DNA of 64,000 nucleotides from Hyphomicrobiaceae bacterium (GCA_023384095.1 JAHDXT010000016.1:1-64000); one strand, 5' to 3'. Counted from the first letter of the stretch, positions 35,519-44,130 are shown. A program made the numbers and translations. Notes: generated from the letters alone by a model not told the origin.

Positions 35519-36664
35519 CTACTGCGTGCCCGCCTGCTGCCTGGCCGGCCGCCGCGATTTGGCGGCCCGTGCGGGGCGCTTGAGCGGCGGGGGCGGCACC
35601 CCGGCGGTTTGAGGCTCCTCCTCGATGAAGACGAAGCAGCCGTGGTAGTGCTCGGCGGGAATCGCCTTGCTGCGCGCGCACTCGTCGAAAATGATGAGGT
35701 CCTCCTCCGTGCGGTAGTGGCGATAGGGGGCGATCATGTAGCGGTCGGCGCCGCCGGGCGAGATGCCGAGGCGGTCGATGCGGCCGGCCAGTTGCGGCTC
35801 CGCCTCGAGAATGGCGCTGCGCAGGCTCTCGCCCTCGATGAAATTGTCCGGAAGCTGGTCGAACGGCCCATCGAAGTAGTTGTTCACCCGTGCATTTCCT
35901 TCGAAGACGCCGATCAGGATTTTGCGGTCGATCTTGTGGTCGCGGTAGAAGGCAAAACCGGTCCGCTTCCCGATCAGGATGCGGCCGTCGGGATGAGACG
36001 GGGTGAACTGCTCGGCGACGCCCCTGGTCTCGTCGAGGATGTAGTGAAAGGCCTTCAGCCGTCGGTTGAAGGCGAGAAAGAAGCTGAGGCCCGACTCGTC
36101 GAACATCGGCCCGATCAGGCGCTCGTCCGGCGCCAGCAGGCCCGGCGGCGGCTTGACGCCCGTGAGATCGTTGAGCTCGAAGACGACGCTGACGCCCTCG
36201 TGCGTGACGCGATAGACGAGTGGCGACAGCTTCTCCAGGCGCACGCCGTGCGAGGCATCGAGCACGACGTGCCTGACCTGCTCCTCGCCCTTCCATTCCG
36301 CGAGATCCTCGAAATAGGCGAAATGGAGCCGGCCCTTGTCCCGCTCGTTCACATCGAGGCGGATGTTGCCGGCATAGCGGATGTGGCCGTGCATGAAGCC
36401 GAAGTAGTAGTAGTTCTCGGTCGGATAGACCTTGACGCGTTCGGGCAAGGCCGCCAGCACGAACGCGAACACCGCGTCGGGGTCGTCGATGGCGAGGGCA
36501 GGCGGCCGCATCGCCTGCTCGAGATAGGCCTGGTTCGTCTGGAGCTGCGGCGGCGTGGTCCCGGTCGCTTGCGCCATGGCGGGCTGCGAGCCGGCCGCGA
36601 CCGCCAGCGACGCCTGCAGTAGCAACGCGATCAGCAGCGCTCGCGATCGCCGCAGCCGCTGCAC
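35519..36664 (-). CDS. Secreted protein of unknown function, partner of the SH-repeat gene
   Basis: A 381-residue product with a clear Sec signal (about 1-31, ending AMAQA). The mature part is a mixed alpha/beta protein with YFGFMHGHIRYAGNIRLDV, SLSFFLAFNRRLKAFHYILD-like segments and a Cys pair in DECARSK and YHGCFVF. The last 35 residues are Pro/Arg/Lys-rich. I recognise no family. It begins 68 bp after the repeat-protein gene on the same strand, and both are exported, so a shared role at the cell surface or periplasm is a fair guess. Confidence 0.75.
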   Translation of the reverse strand: MQRLRRSRALLIALLLQASLAVAAGSQPAMAQATGTTPPQLQTNQAYLEQAMRPPALAIDDPDAVFAFVLAALPERVKVYPTENYYYFGFMHGHIRYAGNIRLDVNERDKGRLHFAYFEDLAEWKGEEQVRHVVLDASHGVRLEKLSPLVYRVTHEGVSVVFELNDLTGVKPPPGLLAPDERLIGPMFDESGLSFFLAFNRRLKAFHYILDETRGVAEQFTPSHPDGRILIGKRTGFAFYRDHKIDRKILIGVFEGNARVNNYFDGPFDQLPDNFIEGESLRSAILEAEPQLAGRIDRLGISPGGADRYMIAPYRHYRTEEDLIIFDECARSKAIPAEHYHGCFVFIEEEPQTAGVPPPPLKRPARAAKSRRPARQQAGTQ

Positions 36665-36732
36665 TGTCGGAGCGGCCGTGCGGGGGATGCTCGACGGTCC
36701 TATGATGCCTCTCCTGCGGGGTCAGGCGCCCG

Positions 36733-39700
36733 CTATTTGTCCTGCTCGCGTTTCGCTTTCTCGGTCGGCTCCTTCGGCTCGATCCGCCGCTGCCGCGGGA
36801 TAACCTTCGGCAACGCGCGCCTCGGCGGCTCCTGCACGGCCCCGGGCGGAACCTGCACTTTGGGGGCGGACCGGATCACCGGCGCCGTCGACTTCGGTGA
36901 CGGCTTGCTCGTCGGTTGCTCAACCTTCGGCACCGTCTGCACTTTCGGCGGCAATTTGATGACCGGCGGCGTCTTCACCTTCGGAGGCGGAGGCGGAGGC
37001 GGAGGAGGCGGGGCCGATGGCGCTTTCTTCAAGACCTTGGGCACAGGCGGCTCGATGACCGGCGGCTGCTTGACGGCCGGGGGAAGCTTGACCGCCGGGG
37101 GCAGCTTGACCGCCGGGGGCAGCTTGACCGCCGGGGGCAGCTTGGGCTCGGCGGGGTCGGGCCTTTTCACTTCCGGATCCTTCACCGCCTTGCTCAGCAC
37201 GGTGCTGTGCTGCGGACCCTTGCTGTCGATGACGCCGTGCTTGACGCCCTTGCTGAGCACGGTGCTGTGGCCCTTGCTCAGCGTCAGCGTGTGGGCGCCT
37301 TTGCTCAGCGCCACCGTGTGACCGCCGCCCGTGCTCTTGGCGAGCGAATGGACGGGGCCCTTGCTCAGGATGAAGCTGTGCTTGGGGCCCTTGCTCTGCA
37401 CGAGCGTGTGGCCGGGGCTCTTGCTCTGGATCGTGGTGTGGATCGGACCCTTGCTGAGCACGGCATTGTGCGCCTTGCTCTTTGCGAGCGTGTGCACCGG
37501 GCCCCTGCTGAGGATGGCCGAGTGGCTTCTCTGCTTGCTGTGGCTCAGCGCCAGGTTGTGCGAGCCCCTGAGGCTGTGGCTCAGTGCGGTGGTGTGGCTG
37601 CGGACGCGGCCATGGCTGAGCGCGATGTTGTGGGACCGCAGGCGCGTATGGCTGATACGCAGATTGTGCGAGCCGGTGCGGCTGTGGCTGAGCAGCGCCG
37701 AATGCGAGCCGATGCGGCCGTGGCTGGCTCGCGCCGAATGCGAGCCGATGCGGAAATGGCTCTGCACGACGCTGTGCGAGCGCCAGCGGTTGTGGCTCGC
37801 CCGCCGGCTGTGCGAGCCGTAGCGGTTATGGCTCCAGAAGACGCTGTGGGAGCCGTCGCGGCTGTGGCTCCAGTACGTGCTGTGGGAGCCGAAGCGGCTG
37901 TGGCTCCAGTAGGGATTGTGCGAGCCGAACCGGTTATGGCTCGAGAACGCCCCGTGCGAGGCGATGCGGGCATGGCTGATGCTCCGCGGATGATCGACGA
38001 TATAAGGCGGCTCCCCGTCGGGGACCGGGACGGGCAGCAGATAGGCCGGCCTGATCTGGCTCGCGGGTGCAGGGCACGGCTGATAGATGGCGATGTCGCC
38101 GACCCGCGTGGCGTCGTTGCGGATGAGCTCTTCCTCGATCAGCCCGCCTGCGGCATCGACGTTGATGTCGGTATCGACAAGGTAGGCCTGTCCTGGACCG
38201 GTTGCCGGGTAGGCGTCCGATCCGTCGGGGTAGGCGGCGAAGGCGGCGGCCGGAGCGATCTCCTCGAAAGCCGTCTCCGCGAGGCCCTGGATGCCGTGCA
38301 CCTCGGAGTCGTCGGGCACCGCCTCGTCAGAGGACTGCTGCGCCGTCGGCTGAGCAGCCTCGTCCTGACCACCCTCGGCCACGGCCGCTTCATAGCCCGG
38401 CAGTATGCACGGCCCCTTCGGCGAGCACAGGGCATGACCGGACATCCAGACGTACTCGTCCCGGCGGGCTGGGTCCGCGGTCCAGGTTTCGCTATCGTAT
38501 CCCGGGCCGAACGCGATGCCGCCGGAGCAGTTCGCCCGCACGTAGGGCTGGCCGTCCTCCTTGCGGTCGTAGAAGCCGACGTCGTAGCGGCCGACGGGTC
38601 GCCAGCCGCCGCCGCGGTCGAGCTCGTAACGCAGCGCGCGGGCCTCGTGGGGCCGCGAGAAGGCGTAATCCGCCGCGAGGCCCAGATTGCGGATGCCGCC
38701 TCGCTCGGCGACCAGCATCACCGGCCGCTCGCCGCATCGGGAGAACGTGATGTCGCTCACCGGTTGACTGTAGCCGGATCGGGCGATGTCCTCCGGCGAC
38801 ACGAAGAAATCGGGGAGCTGGAATTCGCGGCGCACGCCGGCGGCATCGAAGGCGCCGCCGGGCCCGAGGCGCACCGACCAGACGGAGTTGCGCTTCTCGT
38901 CCTCGGGAAGGTTGACCCAGGCGGAGTTGCCGAACGACGGCCCGCTCCACACGGCATAATAAAGGCGCGTCTCGCCCGACGCCGGGTTGCGCCAGACGCC
39001 GAGGCCCCAGACCCGCCGTCCCGAGGCGGCGAAATTCCAGCACTCCGGCTGCCGCTCGAAGCGTCCGCCGGGACAATCGGCGATACGCGCCCGACGCGAC
39101 GGGTTGAACGGAATGGGCGGCAGGCTCATGGTCTGGCCGCTCATGGCGTCGAGGAAGCCGGGGCGCCCCTCGGTGCCGTGATCGAACGTCCCGAGATCGG
39201 CCCCGTCCGAGGCGCGGATGCGGTGGATCATGCCGGTCTCGAGGTCCGAGACCAGGATCTGCGTGTTGCCCGCGTCGAAGGCGATGTTGCCGAGGGCGGC
39301 ACCGGTATTCGCACGTCCGCCGAGCCGGATGTCGGCAAAGATGCGCGGCCGGTAGCCATCCCGGGCCTCGAGCCGGTAGACCGTGCCGGGACCACCGCCC
39401 TGTCCCCACATGCCGTCCATCCAGTCCTGCCTGCCGGGCGCCAGATGCAGCCCGAAGGCGGAGGTGGCGGTGAGATAGATGTTGGGTGGGCTGGCGCCGT
39501 CGAGCGCGACGCCGAACACCTGCCCGACCTCGCCTGCGCGGACGTGCGCCCGTTGCGGCTCGTCGATCCAGTGCTGCCCCTCAGGCGGCTGCTCCGGCGC
39601 CCTGAGATCGATGATGCTGCCGACGGTCCCGTCGACGTCGATCATGGCGGCAGGCCCTTCGCCCGTAATTCCGGAAAAGCGGGTGACGAAGGCTTCTCCA

Positions 39701-39858
39701 GGCTGCAGCGGTTCAGCCCGTTCGGCAGGCTGGGCCGTAGGCAGGGCGGTCCCGGCCAACAGGACTGCGAGCGACAGCGGGACGATGCGGGTGGCGGCAC
39801 GGCGGAGCCGCGAAGACGAGTAGGTCTGCGTGGCAGATGCCGGCGTAAGACGATGCAT
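36733..39858 (-). CDS. Large secreted SH-hexapeptide repeat protein
   Basis: From ATG 39858 (GGGGGGAA upstream) the product is about 1041 residues. A signal peptide spans residues 1-42, with RIVPLSLAVLLAGTALP as its core. A globular domain (about 43-497) has repeated blade-like stretches (GNTQILVSDLETGMIHRIRA) and several Cys, resembling a secreted beta-propeller. An acidic linker spans 498-627. Residues 628-783 are 26 uninterrupted SHxxxx hexapeptides. Residues 784-888 are 11 SKGPxH-type units of 8-10 residues. The tail (889-1041) is Pro/Lys-rich with four KLPPAV copies and a ten-proline run. I know no described family with this plan. A beta-solenoid or a metal-binding stalk are both possible. 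Confidence 0.85.
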   Translation of the reverse strand: MHRLTPASATQTYSSSRLRRAATRIVPLSLAVLLAGTALPTAQPAERAEPLQPGEAFVTRFSGITGEGPAAMIDVDGTVGSIIDLRAPEQPPEGQHWIDEPQRAHVRAGEVGQVFGVALDGASPPNIYLTATSAFGLHLAPGRQDWMDGMWGQGGGPGTVYRLEARDGYRPRIFADIRLGGRANTGAALGNIAFDAGNTQILVSDLETGMIHRIRASDGADLGTFDHGTEGRPGFLDAMSGQTMSLPPIPFNPSRRARIADCPGGRFERQPECWNFAASGRRVWGLGVWRNPASGETRLYYAVWSGPSFGNSAWVNLPEDEKRNSVWSVRLGPGGAFDAAGVRREFQLPDFFVSPEDIARSGYSQPVSDITFSRCGERPVMLVAERGGIRNLGLAADYAFSRPHEARALRYELDRGGGWRPVGRYDVGFYDRKEDGQPYVRANCSGGIAFGPGYDSETWTADPARRDEYVWMSGHALCSPKGPCILPGYEAAVAEGGQDEAAQPTAQQSSDEAVPDDSEVHGIQGLAETAFEEIAPAAAFAAYPDGSDAYPATGPGQAYLVDTDINVDAAGGLIEEELIRNDATRVGDIAIYQPCPAPASQIRPAYLLPVPVPDGEPPYIVDHPRSISHARIASHGAFSSHNRFGSHNPYWSHSRFGSHSTYWSHSRDGSHSVFWSHNRYGSHSRRASHNRWRSHSVVQSHFRIGSHSARASHGRIGSHSALLSHSRTGSHNLRISHTRLRSHNIALSHGRVRSHTTALSHSLRGSHNLALSHSKQRSHSAILSRGPVHTLAKSKAHNAVLSKGPIHTTIQSKSPGHTLVQSKGPKHSFILSKGPVHSLAKSTGGGHTVALSKGAHTLTLSKGHSTVLSKGVKHGVIDSKGPQHSTVLSKAVKDPEVKRPDPAEPKLPPAVKLPPAVKLPPAVKLPPAVKQPPVIEPPVPKVLKKAPSAPPPPPPPPPPKVKTPPVIKLPPKVQTVPKVEQPTSKPSPKSTAPVIRSAPKVQVPPGAVQEPPRRALPKVIPRQRRIEPKEPTEKAKREQDK
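37066..37146 (-). repeat. 18-bp tandem repeat encoding KLPPAV
   Basis: About four copies of an 18-bp unit (GCAGCTTGACCGCCGGGG on the plus strand) lie head to tail. The two central copies (37101-37136) are identical and the outer ones differ by a few bases. They encode consecutive KLPPAV hexapeptides. The near identity means recent duplication, unlike the diverged SH array. Confidence 0.85.
37195..37509 (-). repeat. SKGPxH repeat array (11 units)
   Basis: The array encodes 11 successive units of 8-10 residues with consensus S-K-G-P-x-H-[ST]-x-x-[LQK], for example SKGPIHTTIQ, SKSPGHTLVQ and SKGPKHSFIL. Two units lack the P-x pair and are 8 residues; one is 9. Each unit keeps the H[ST]xxL-S pattern of the neighbouring hexapeptides with about four residues inserted between S and H. 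Confidence 0.85.
37510..37977 (-). repeat. SHxxxx hexapeptide repeat array (26 units)
   Basis: Twenty-six 18-bp units are in perfect phase with no insertion or deletion, each encoding Ser-His plus four residues (SHNRFG, SHNPYW, SHSRFG, SHSTYW, SHSVFW, SHGRIG, SHSALL and so on). Adjacent units alternate: the first of a pair often has Arg at position 4 and Gly or Arg at 6, the second often ends in Trp, Leu or Ala. In most pairs the first Ser is AGC and the second TCG or TCC, so the true DNA period is 36 bp. Confidence 0.9.
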
Positions 39859-40173
39859 GAGCGTTCCCCCCGAGAACGGACGAGGCAAGCGTATCACGTA
39901 CTCGCGACCGACGGGAGCGTCGCGCGGATCAAATCTCCGGCCGAGGCAGCGAAACCATCTTTCGGAGCAGGGTACGAGACGGGCCGAAATTGGGCGATTC
40001 CGGCAAGCCGGGCCACCCCGACGCATGCGCTCGACAAATCGCACGAAGCGATCCAGACTTTTGGCGAGGCTCCGGGCGCGGCGCCGGTCCGCGGAGTGCG
40101 GCGGCGGCGCTTCGTGCGGAGGATATGCAAAGGATAGGCGAAAGCCGGCGGTCTGCGACACTGCCGGGCTGAA
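39859..40173. other. Divergent promoter region, no gene seen
   Basis: The gap lies between the SH-repeat gene (minus) and the metallo-hydrolase gene (plus). Open frames here are extensions of the neighbours without ribosome binding sites or recognisable content. No repeat element or clear promoter hexamer stands out. Confidence 0.5.
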
Positions 40174-41121
40174 GTGGACCGTGCGCAAAGCACATCGACA
40201 GCGAGCGAGACTGAAGTGGCGCAGCGATTCCTTCGATCACTCTGGGGCCGGCGCGACCGGAGTGAGGAGCACGAGGCGGCGGGCGGCGCCGAGCGGATTG
40301 CGCCGGGAGCCGATGCGGGACCCGGGGCGGATCAGTGTGCGCTTCGCCTGACGGTGCTGGGCTGCGGCGATGCGTTCGGGTCGGGCGGACGATTGCAGTC
40401 GAGCTACCACGTCGAAGCGCCGCAGGGAACGTTCCTGCTCGACTGCGGCGTCACGGCGCTGATCGGCATGCAGCGGCTGCGGCTCGACCCCAATGCTGTC
40501 GGCTGCATTCTCGTCAGCCATCTGCATGGCGACCACTTCGGCGGCCTCGTCTGGTGGCTGCTTCATTCGCACTACGCGAGCAACCGCACCGGGCCCCTGA
40601 CGATCGCCGGGCCGGCGGGCATCCGCGAGCGCGTGCATGCGGCCGCGGAGGCGATGTTTCCCGGCTCGGCCGCGCTGGAGCTGCGCTACCGGCTCGAGTA
40701 CCGCGAGTTCGTCAATCGGGCGCCGCTCGCGATCGGCGGCCTCGCGGTGACGCCATTCGAGGCCAGGCACCCGTCGGGCGCCCCGGCCCACGCGCTCAGG
40801 ATCGAGACTGGCGGGCGATGCTTGAGCTTTTCAGGCGACACCGAATGGGTCGAGGACCTGGTGCCCTGCGCGAAGGGGGCCGATCTGTTCATCATCGACT
40901 GCTTCGGCTGGGACAGCGATATCGGCTCTCACATGAGCTGGAAGACCATCTCCTCGCGGCTCGATGCGCTGGTGGCGCGCCGGCTCATGCTGACGCACAT
41001 GGGACCCGAGATGCTGGCGCGGCTCGGCGAGGTCCGGGACCCGCGCTTTCTGGCCGCCGAGGATGGCCTCGTCGTGGAGCTTTCCGGCGAGAGCGGAGCG
41101 CGAGCACCTGTCGGGGCCTGA
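40174..41121 (+). CDS. Metallo-beta-lactamase-fold hydrolase (RNase Z/PhnP-like)
   Basis: A product of up to 315 residues. The MBL core begins at about residue 57 (LTVLGCGDAFGSGGRLQSSY, like tRNase Z and PhnP) and has the zinc motif HLHGDHFGG near residue 115, a later His in TPFEARHPSGAPAHAL, SFSGDTEWVEDL, and a final His in LMLTHMGPEML. The 56-residue extension from GTG 40174 is not part of the domain and may be untranslated; a GTG at 40216 is an alternative start. The substrate may be a phosphodiester. It diverges from the SH-repeat gene. Confidence 0.85.
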   Translation: MDRAQSTSTASETEVAQRFLRSLWGRRDRSEEHEAAGGAERIAPGADAGPGADQCALRLTVLGCGDAFGSGGRLQSSYHVEAPQGTFLLDCGVTALIGMQRLRLDPNAVGCILVSHLHGDHFGGLVWWLLHSHYASNRTGPLTIAGPAGIRERVHAAAEAMFPGSAALELRYRLEYREFVNRAPLAIGGLAVTPFEARHPSGAPAHALRIETGGRCLSFSGDTEWVEDLVPCAKGADLFIIDCFGWDSDIGSHMSWKTISSRLDALVARRLMLTHMGPEMLARLGEVRDPRFLAAEDGLVVELSGESGARAPVGA

Positions 41122-41133
41122 CCCCCTACCCAG

Positions 41134-42012
41134 TCACACCCTCCCCTTCCAGGGCACCAGCGCGCGCTCGAGCCACCGCATCACCATCTCGAACACGTAG
41201 GCCACGAAGCCGATGGCGATGATGCCGAGGACGACGACGTCGGTGCGCAGGAAGTTCGAGGCGTTGTAGACCATCTTTCCGAGACCGGCGTCTGCAGCCA
41301 CCATCTCGGCCGCCACCAGCGTCGTCCAGCCGACGCCCATGCCGATGCGCAGGCCGACCAGGATCTCCGGCATCGCGCCCGGCAGCACCACGTAGCGGAC
41401 CACCTGCGCGCGGCTCGCCCCCATCGACAGGGCGGCCTGGATCTGCTCCTGGCTGACCGAGCGCACGCCGGCGCGGGCCGACAGCGCGACCGGCGCGAAG
41501 ATGGCGAGGAACAGCAGCATGACCTTCGACTGCTCGCCGATGCCGAACCAGATGATCATCAGCGGCAGGTAGGCGAGCGGCGGCAGCGGGCGGTAGAACT
41601 CGATGATGGGGTCGAACAGGCCGCGCGCGATCCGGGAGACGCCCATGGCGATGCCGACCGGAATGCCGATCGCCACCGCGAATGCGAAGGCGGAGAACAC
41701 CCGGTACATGCTCCAAAGGAAGTGAACCCAGAGCGTGTGGTTGTCGAGGTCGCCGGCGACCGCCTGCCAGAAGGCGACCCAGATCGTTTCGGGCCGCGGC
41801 AGGAACAGCGGCCGGATCCACTGCAGGTTCGTCGCCAGCCACCACAGCCCGAGCAGGCTGACGATGCCGACGATGCTCAGCACCGTGCTCGATCCTTCCC
41901 CGAGGACGCGGTAACGGCTGGTGCGCTGCCGGCCGCCGGCAGCGGACTCCGGGGCGGGGACGGGCCCGCGCGGCTCTCCGGCTTGGCGCGCGGCCTCGGT
42001 CACTTGCGTCAT
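41134..42012 (-). CDS. tauC: Taurine/sulfonate-type ABC transporter permease
   Basis: A 292-residue permease with about six membrane helices from residue 40 on. The cytoplasmic EAA-like loop lies in AALSMGASRAQVVRYVVLPG, with AMPEILVGLRIGMGVGWTTLV after it, as in TauC/SsuC. The N-terminal 35 residues are polar and variable. It is the last gene of tauA-tauB-tauC, 28 bp after tauB. Related transporters carry nitrate, cyanate or thiamine precursors, so taurine rests mainly on the binding protein. Confidence 0.9.
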   Translation of the reverse strand: MTQVTEAARQAGEPRGPVPAPESAAGGRQRTSRYRVLGEGSSTVLSIVGIVSLLGLWWLATNLQWIRPLFLPRPETIWVAFWQAVAGDLDNHTLWVHFLWSMYRVFSAFAFAVAIGIPVGIAMGVSRIARGLFDPIIEFYRPLPPLAYLPLMIIWFGIGEQSKVMLLFLAIFAPVALSARAGVRSVSQEQIQAALSMGASRAQVVRYVVLPGAMPEILVGLRIGMGVGWTTLVAAEMVAADAGLGKMVYNASNFLRTDVVVLGIIAIGFVAYVFEMVMRWLERALVPWKGRV

Positions 42013-42040
42013 CGGTCAGGCTCCGGGATAGAGCGGCGGC

Positions 42041-42832
42041 TCACATGTCGGCCAGGATCGTCTCGCGGCGCTGGATCTCGGCCAGCACCTCCTCTCGCAT
42101 GGCGATGAAGTCCGGGCTCGACTTCACGGCGCGGGCGTCCCGCGTCTCGATGTAGCGGTGGCAGAAGTCGAGCTCGTAGACCCTCTCGATCTTTCCCGGT
42201 CGCGGCGTCATCACGACGAGGCGGGTGGCGAGGAAAATCGCCTCCTCGACCGAGTGGGTGATGAAGAAGATCATCTTGCCCGTGCGATGCCAGACGTCGA
42301 GGATCAGCTCCTGCACCTGCTCGCGGGTCAAGGCATCGAGGGCGCCGAGCGGCTCGTCCATCAGCAGCACCTCGGGGTCCGAGGCCAGCGTGCGGGCGAT
42401 GCCGACGCGCTGCTGCATGCCGCCCGACAGCTCGTAGATCATCTTGCTCTCGAACTCGGCGAGGCCGACCAGGGCCAGCTTCTCCCGGGCGACCACGTAG
42501 CGATCCTCGCGCGGCAGCCCGCGCATCTTGAGCCCGAACGCGACGTTGTCGATGACGTTGAGCCACGGCATCAGGGCGTGCCGCTGGAAGACGACTCCGC
42601 GGTCCGCCCCCGGCCCGGCCACAGGCCGGCCATCGAGCAGGACCTCGCCCTCGGAGGGGCCGAGAAACCCGGCGATGACCGACAACAGGGTCGTTTTTCC
42701 GCAGCCCGACGCGCCGATTGCGACGATGAGCTCGCGATCCTCGATCGCGAGATCGACGTGCGACAGGGCCTCGACGACGCCCGACGCCGTCTGATACCGG
42801 ACAGAAAGATCGCGCACTTCGAGCTTCGCCAC
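42041..42832 (-). CDS. tauB: Taurine/sulfonate-type ABC transporter ATPase
   Basis: A 263-residue ATPase with Walker [11 protein letters not shown]-loop [15 protein letters not shown], signature [15 protein letters not shown], Walker [12 protein letters not shown] and switch [35 protein letters not shown] is typical of the TauB/SsuB/NrtD class. It lies between tauA and tauC. The 176-bp gap to tauA contains a palindromic repeat. Confidence 0.92.
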   Translation of the reverse strand: MAKLEVRDLSVRYQTASGVVEALSHVDLAIEDRELIVAIGASGCGKTTLLSVIAGFLGPSEGEVLLDGRPVAGPGADRGVVFQRHALMPWLNVIDNVAFGLKMRGLPREDRYVVAREKLALVGLAEFESKMIYELSGGMQQRVGIARTLASDPEVLLMDEPLGALDALTREQVQELILDVWHRTGKMIFFITHSVEEAIFLATRLVVMTPRPGKIERVYELDFCHRYIETRDARAVKSSPDFIAMREEVLAEIQRRETILADM

Positions 42833-42909
42833 GAAGTCCTCGCAATGATCGAGCCGCCAAAGCGTTTCGACGTTTCTCAGAAACAGCTCCGGCCAGGTGC
42901 ACGCTGCTC

Positions 42910-42953
42910 CTGGATTCCGGCTCTACGCGTCAGCGCGGAGAGCCGGGATCCAG
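42910..42953. repeat. Palindromic repeat between tauA and tauB
   Basis: CTGGATTCCGGCTCT (42910-42924) pairs with AGAGCCGGGATCCAG (42939-42953) with one mismatch and a 14-base loop. It is a relative of the CGGGATCCAG elements at 27.96-28.11 kb. Within an operon it may set the tauA/tauB expression ratio by protecting the upstream message. Confidence 0.75.
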
Positions 42954-43008
42954 GGCAACAGGGAGTGACTGCCGATCGCGCTTCATCGGCCAGCTCAGCT
43001 CCGCCGGC

Positions 43009-44010
43009 CTATTTCGCCGCCGCGGCAGCGAACTCAGGGCTCACGAACTTTTCGGGGTTGCCCGGAAGCTCGGTGATGCGGCCCTGCTCCTTGAGGAAAG
43101 CAGCGGTGTCCATGACGGCTTTGGCCACGCCGCTGTCCTTGCCGCCGCCCAGCCATGTCTTCGACGCCTGCTCGGCTGCCGTCGGGAAGTTATAGGCGCC
43201 CATGGCCGGCGGCACGTCCTCGGGCTTGGCGCCGACGATCTTGCCCGTCGCCTTGACCATCTCCGAATCCGCCGTCCACTTCGCCTTCTGGGCCACGTAG
43301 GCCGCATCCTGCTTGGCGATGGCGGCGATGAACTTCGTTATGAAGTCCTTGTTCTTCTCCGCCCAGGCCCGGTTGACCATGATCGCGTCGAAGGTCGGCT
43401 TGCCCTTCTTGGCGAGATCGCCGGAGGAGATGATCACCTTGCCGTTCCCCTTCACCTTCGCCAGCGCCGGGTTCCAGATGAAGGTGGCGTCGATGTCGCC
43501 GCGCTCCCAGGCCGCGACCACCTCGGGCGGCCGCATGTTCAGGATCTGGACCTCCTTCGGGTTGACGCCGGCGTCCTTCAGGGCAGCGAGCAGGTGGTAG
43601 TGGGTCGTCGACACGAACGGGGTCGCAACCTTCTTTCCCTTGAGGTCCTGCAGCGAGTTGATGCCCGAGCCGTTGCGGGCGATGAGCTGCTCCGCATTGC
43701 CGATGTCGTCCAGGATCCAGATGATCTGCATGTCCATGCCCTGGGCGATCGCCGCGGTCGCCGGGCTGGAGCCGACCTCGCCGATCGGCACCTCGCCGGA
43801 GGCCATGGCCTTGATGACGTCGCCGCCGCCGGTGAACATCTTCCAGTTGATCTTGTAGCCCGTCGCCTTCTCGAGCTCGCCCGAGGCCATGAGCGCGCGC
43901 ATGGGCACGATCATGTCCTGGTGCGCGAACGTGACTTCCTTCGACTGGGCGTGGGCGCTTGCCACGCCCAAGCCGAGCGCCAGCGGCGCCAGCAGCCATG
44001 CCTTCGACAT
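43009..44010 (-). CDS. tauA: Taurine-type ABC transporter substrate-binding protein
   Basis: A 333-residue periplasmic protein with a Sec signal (1-21, ending SAHAQS) and AAGGAGGAA just before ATG 44010. VTFAHQDMIVPMRALM and IGEVGSSPATAAIAQGMDMQ fit TauA-type binding proteins, with NAEQLIARNGSGI and DATFIWNPAL in the ligand cleft. The open frame goes up to 44217 but is non-native there. No taurine dioxygenase is adjacent, so the imported sulfonate or amine is unproven. Confidence 0.9.
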   Translation of the reverse strand: MSKAWLLAPLALGLGVASAHAQSKEVTFAHQDMIVPMRALMASGELEKATGYKINWKMFTGGGDVIKAMASGEVPIGEVGSSPATAAIAQGMDMQIIWILDDIGNAEQLIARNGSGINSLQDLKGKKVATPFVSTTHYHLLAALKDAGVNPKEVQILNMRPPEVVAAWERGDIDATFIWNPALAKVKGNGKVIISSGDLAKKGKPTFDAIMVNRAWAEKNKDFITKFIAAIAKQDAAYVAQKAKWTADSEMVKATGKIVGAKPEDVPPAMGAYNFPTAAEQASKTWLGGGKDSGVAKAVMDTAAFLKEQGRITELPGNPEKFVSPEFAAAAAK

Positions 44011-44109
44011 GCATTTCCTCCTTCGATCCATTCGACGTCCGGCATTCCGGGTCCGGCTGCAAACGAACTGGCCGGCGAGGGCCTCGTCCGGTTCGACAAC
44101 CGAGACCTG

Positions 44110-44130
44110 TTGTTCCGTTATCTGCAACAA
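44110..44130. promoter_or_regulatory. Possible regulator site in the tauA/acyl-CoA synthetase gap
   Basis: TTGTT, 11 bases, then AACAA forms an inverted repeat in the divergent promoter region. The T-N11-A spacing fits a LysR-type site, though short arms like these can arise by chance. No LysR gene is nearby. Confidence 0.3.

Noticed and set aside
37510-37977. CRISPR-like or satellite repeat
   Set aside because: The 18/36-bp period is in frame with a coding sequence, has no spacers of equal length between identical repeats, and no cas genes are present.
36916-40137. 1073-residue open frame on the plus strand over the SH-repeat gene
   Set aside because: It is antisense to a gene with signal peptide, ribosome binding site and coherent domains. 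Its periodicity only mirrors the repeat arrays.
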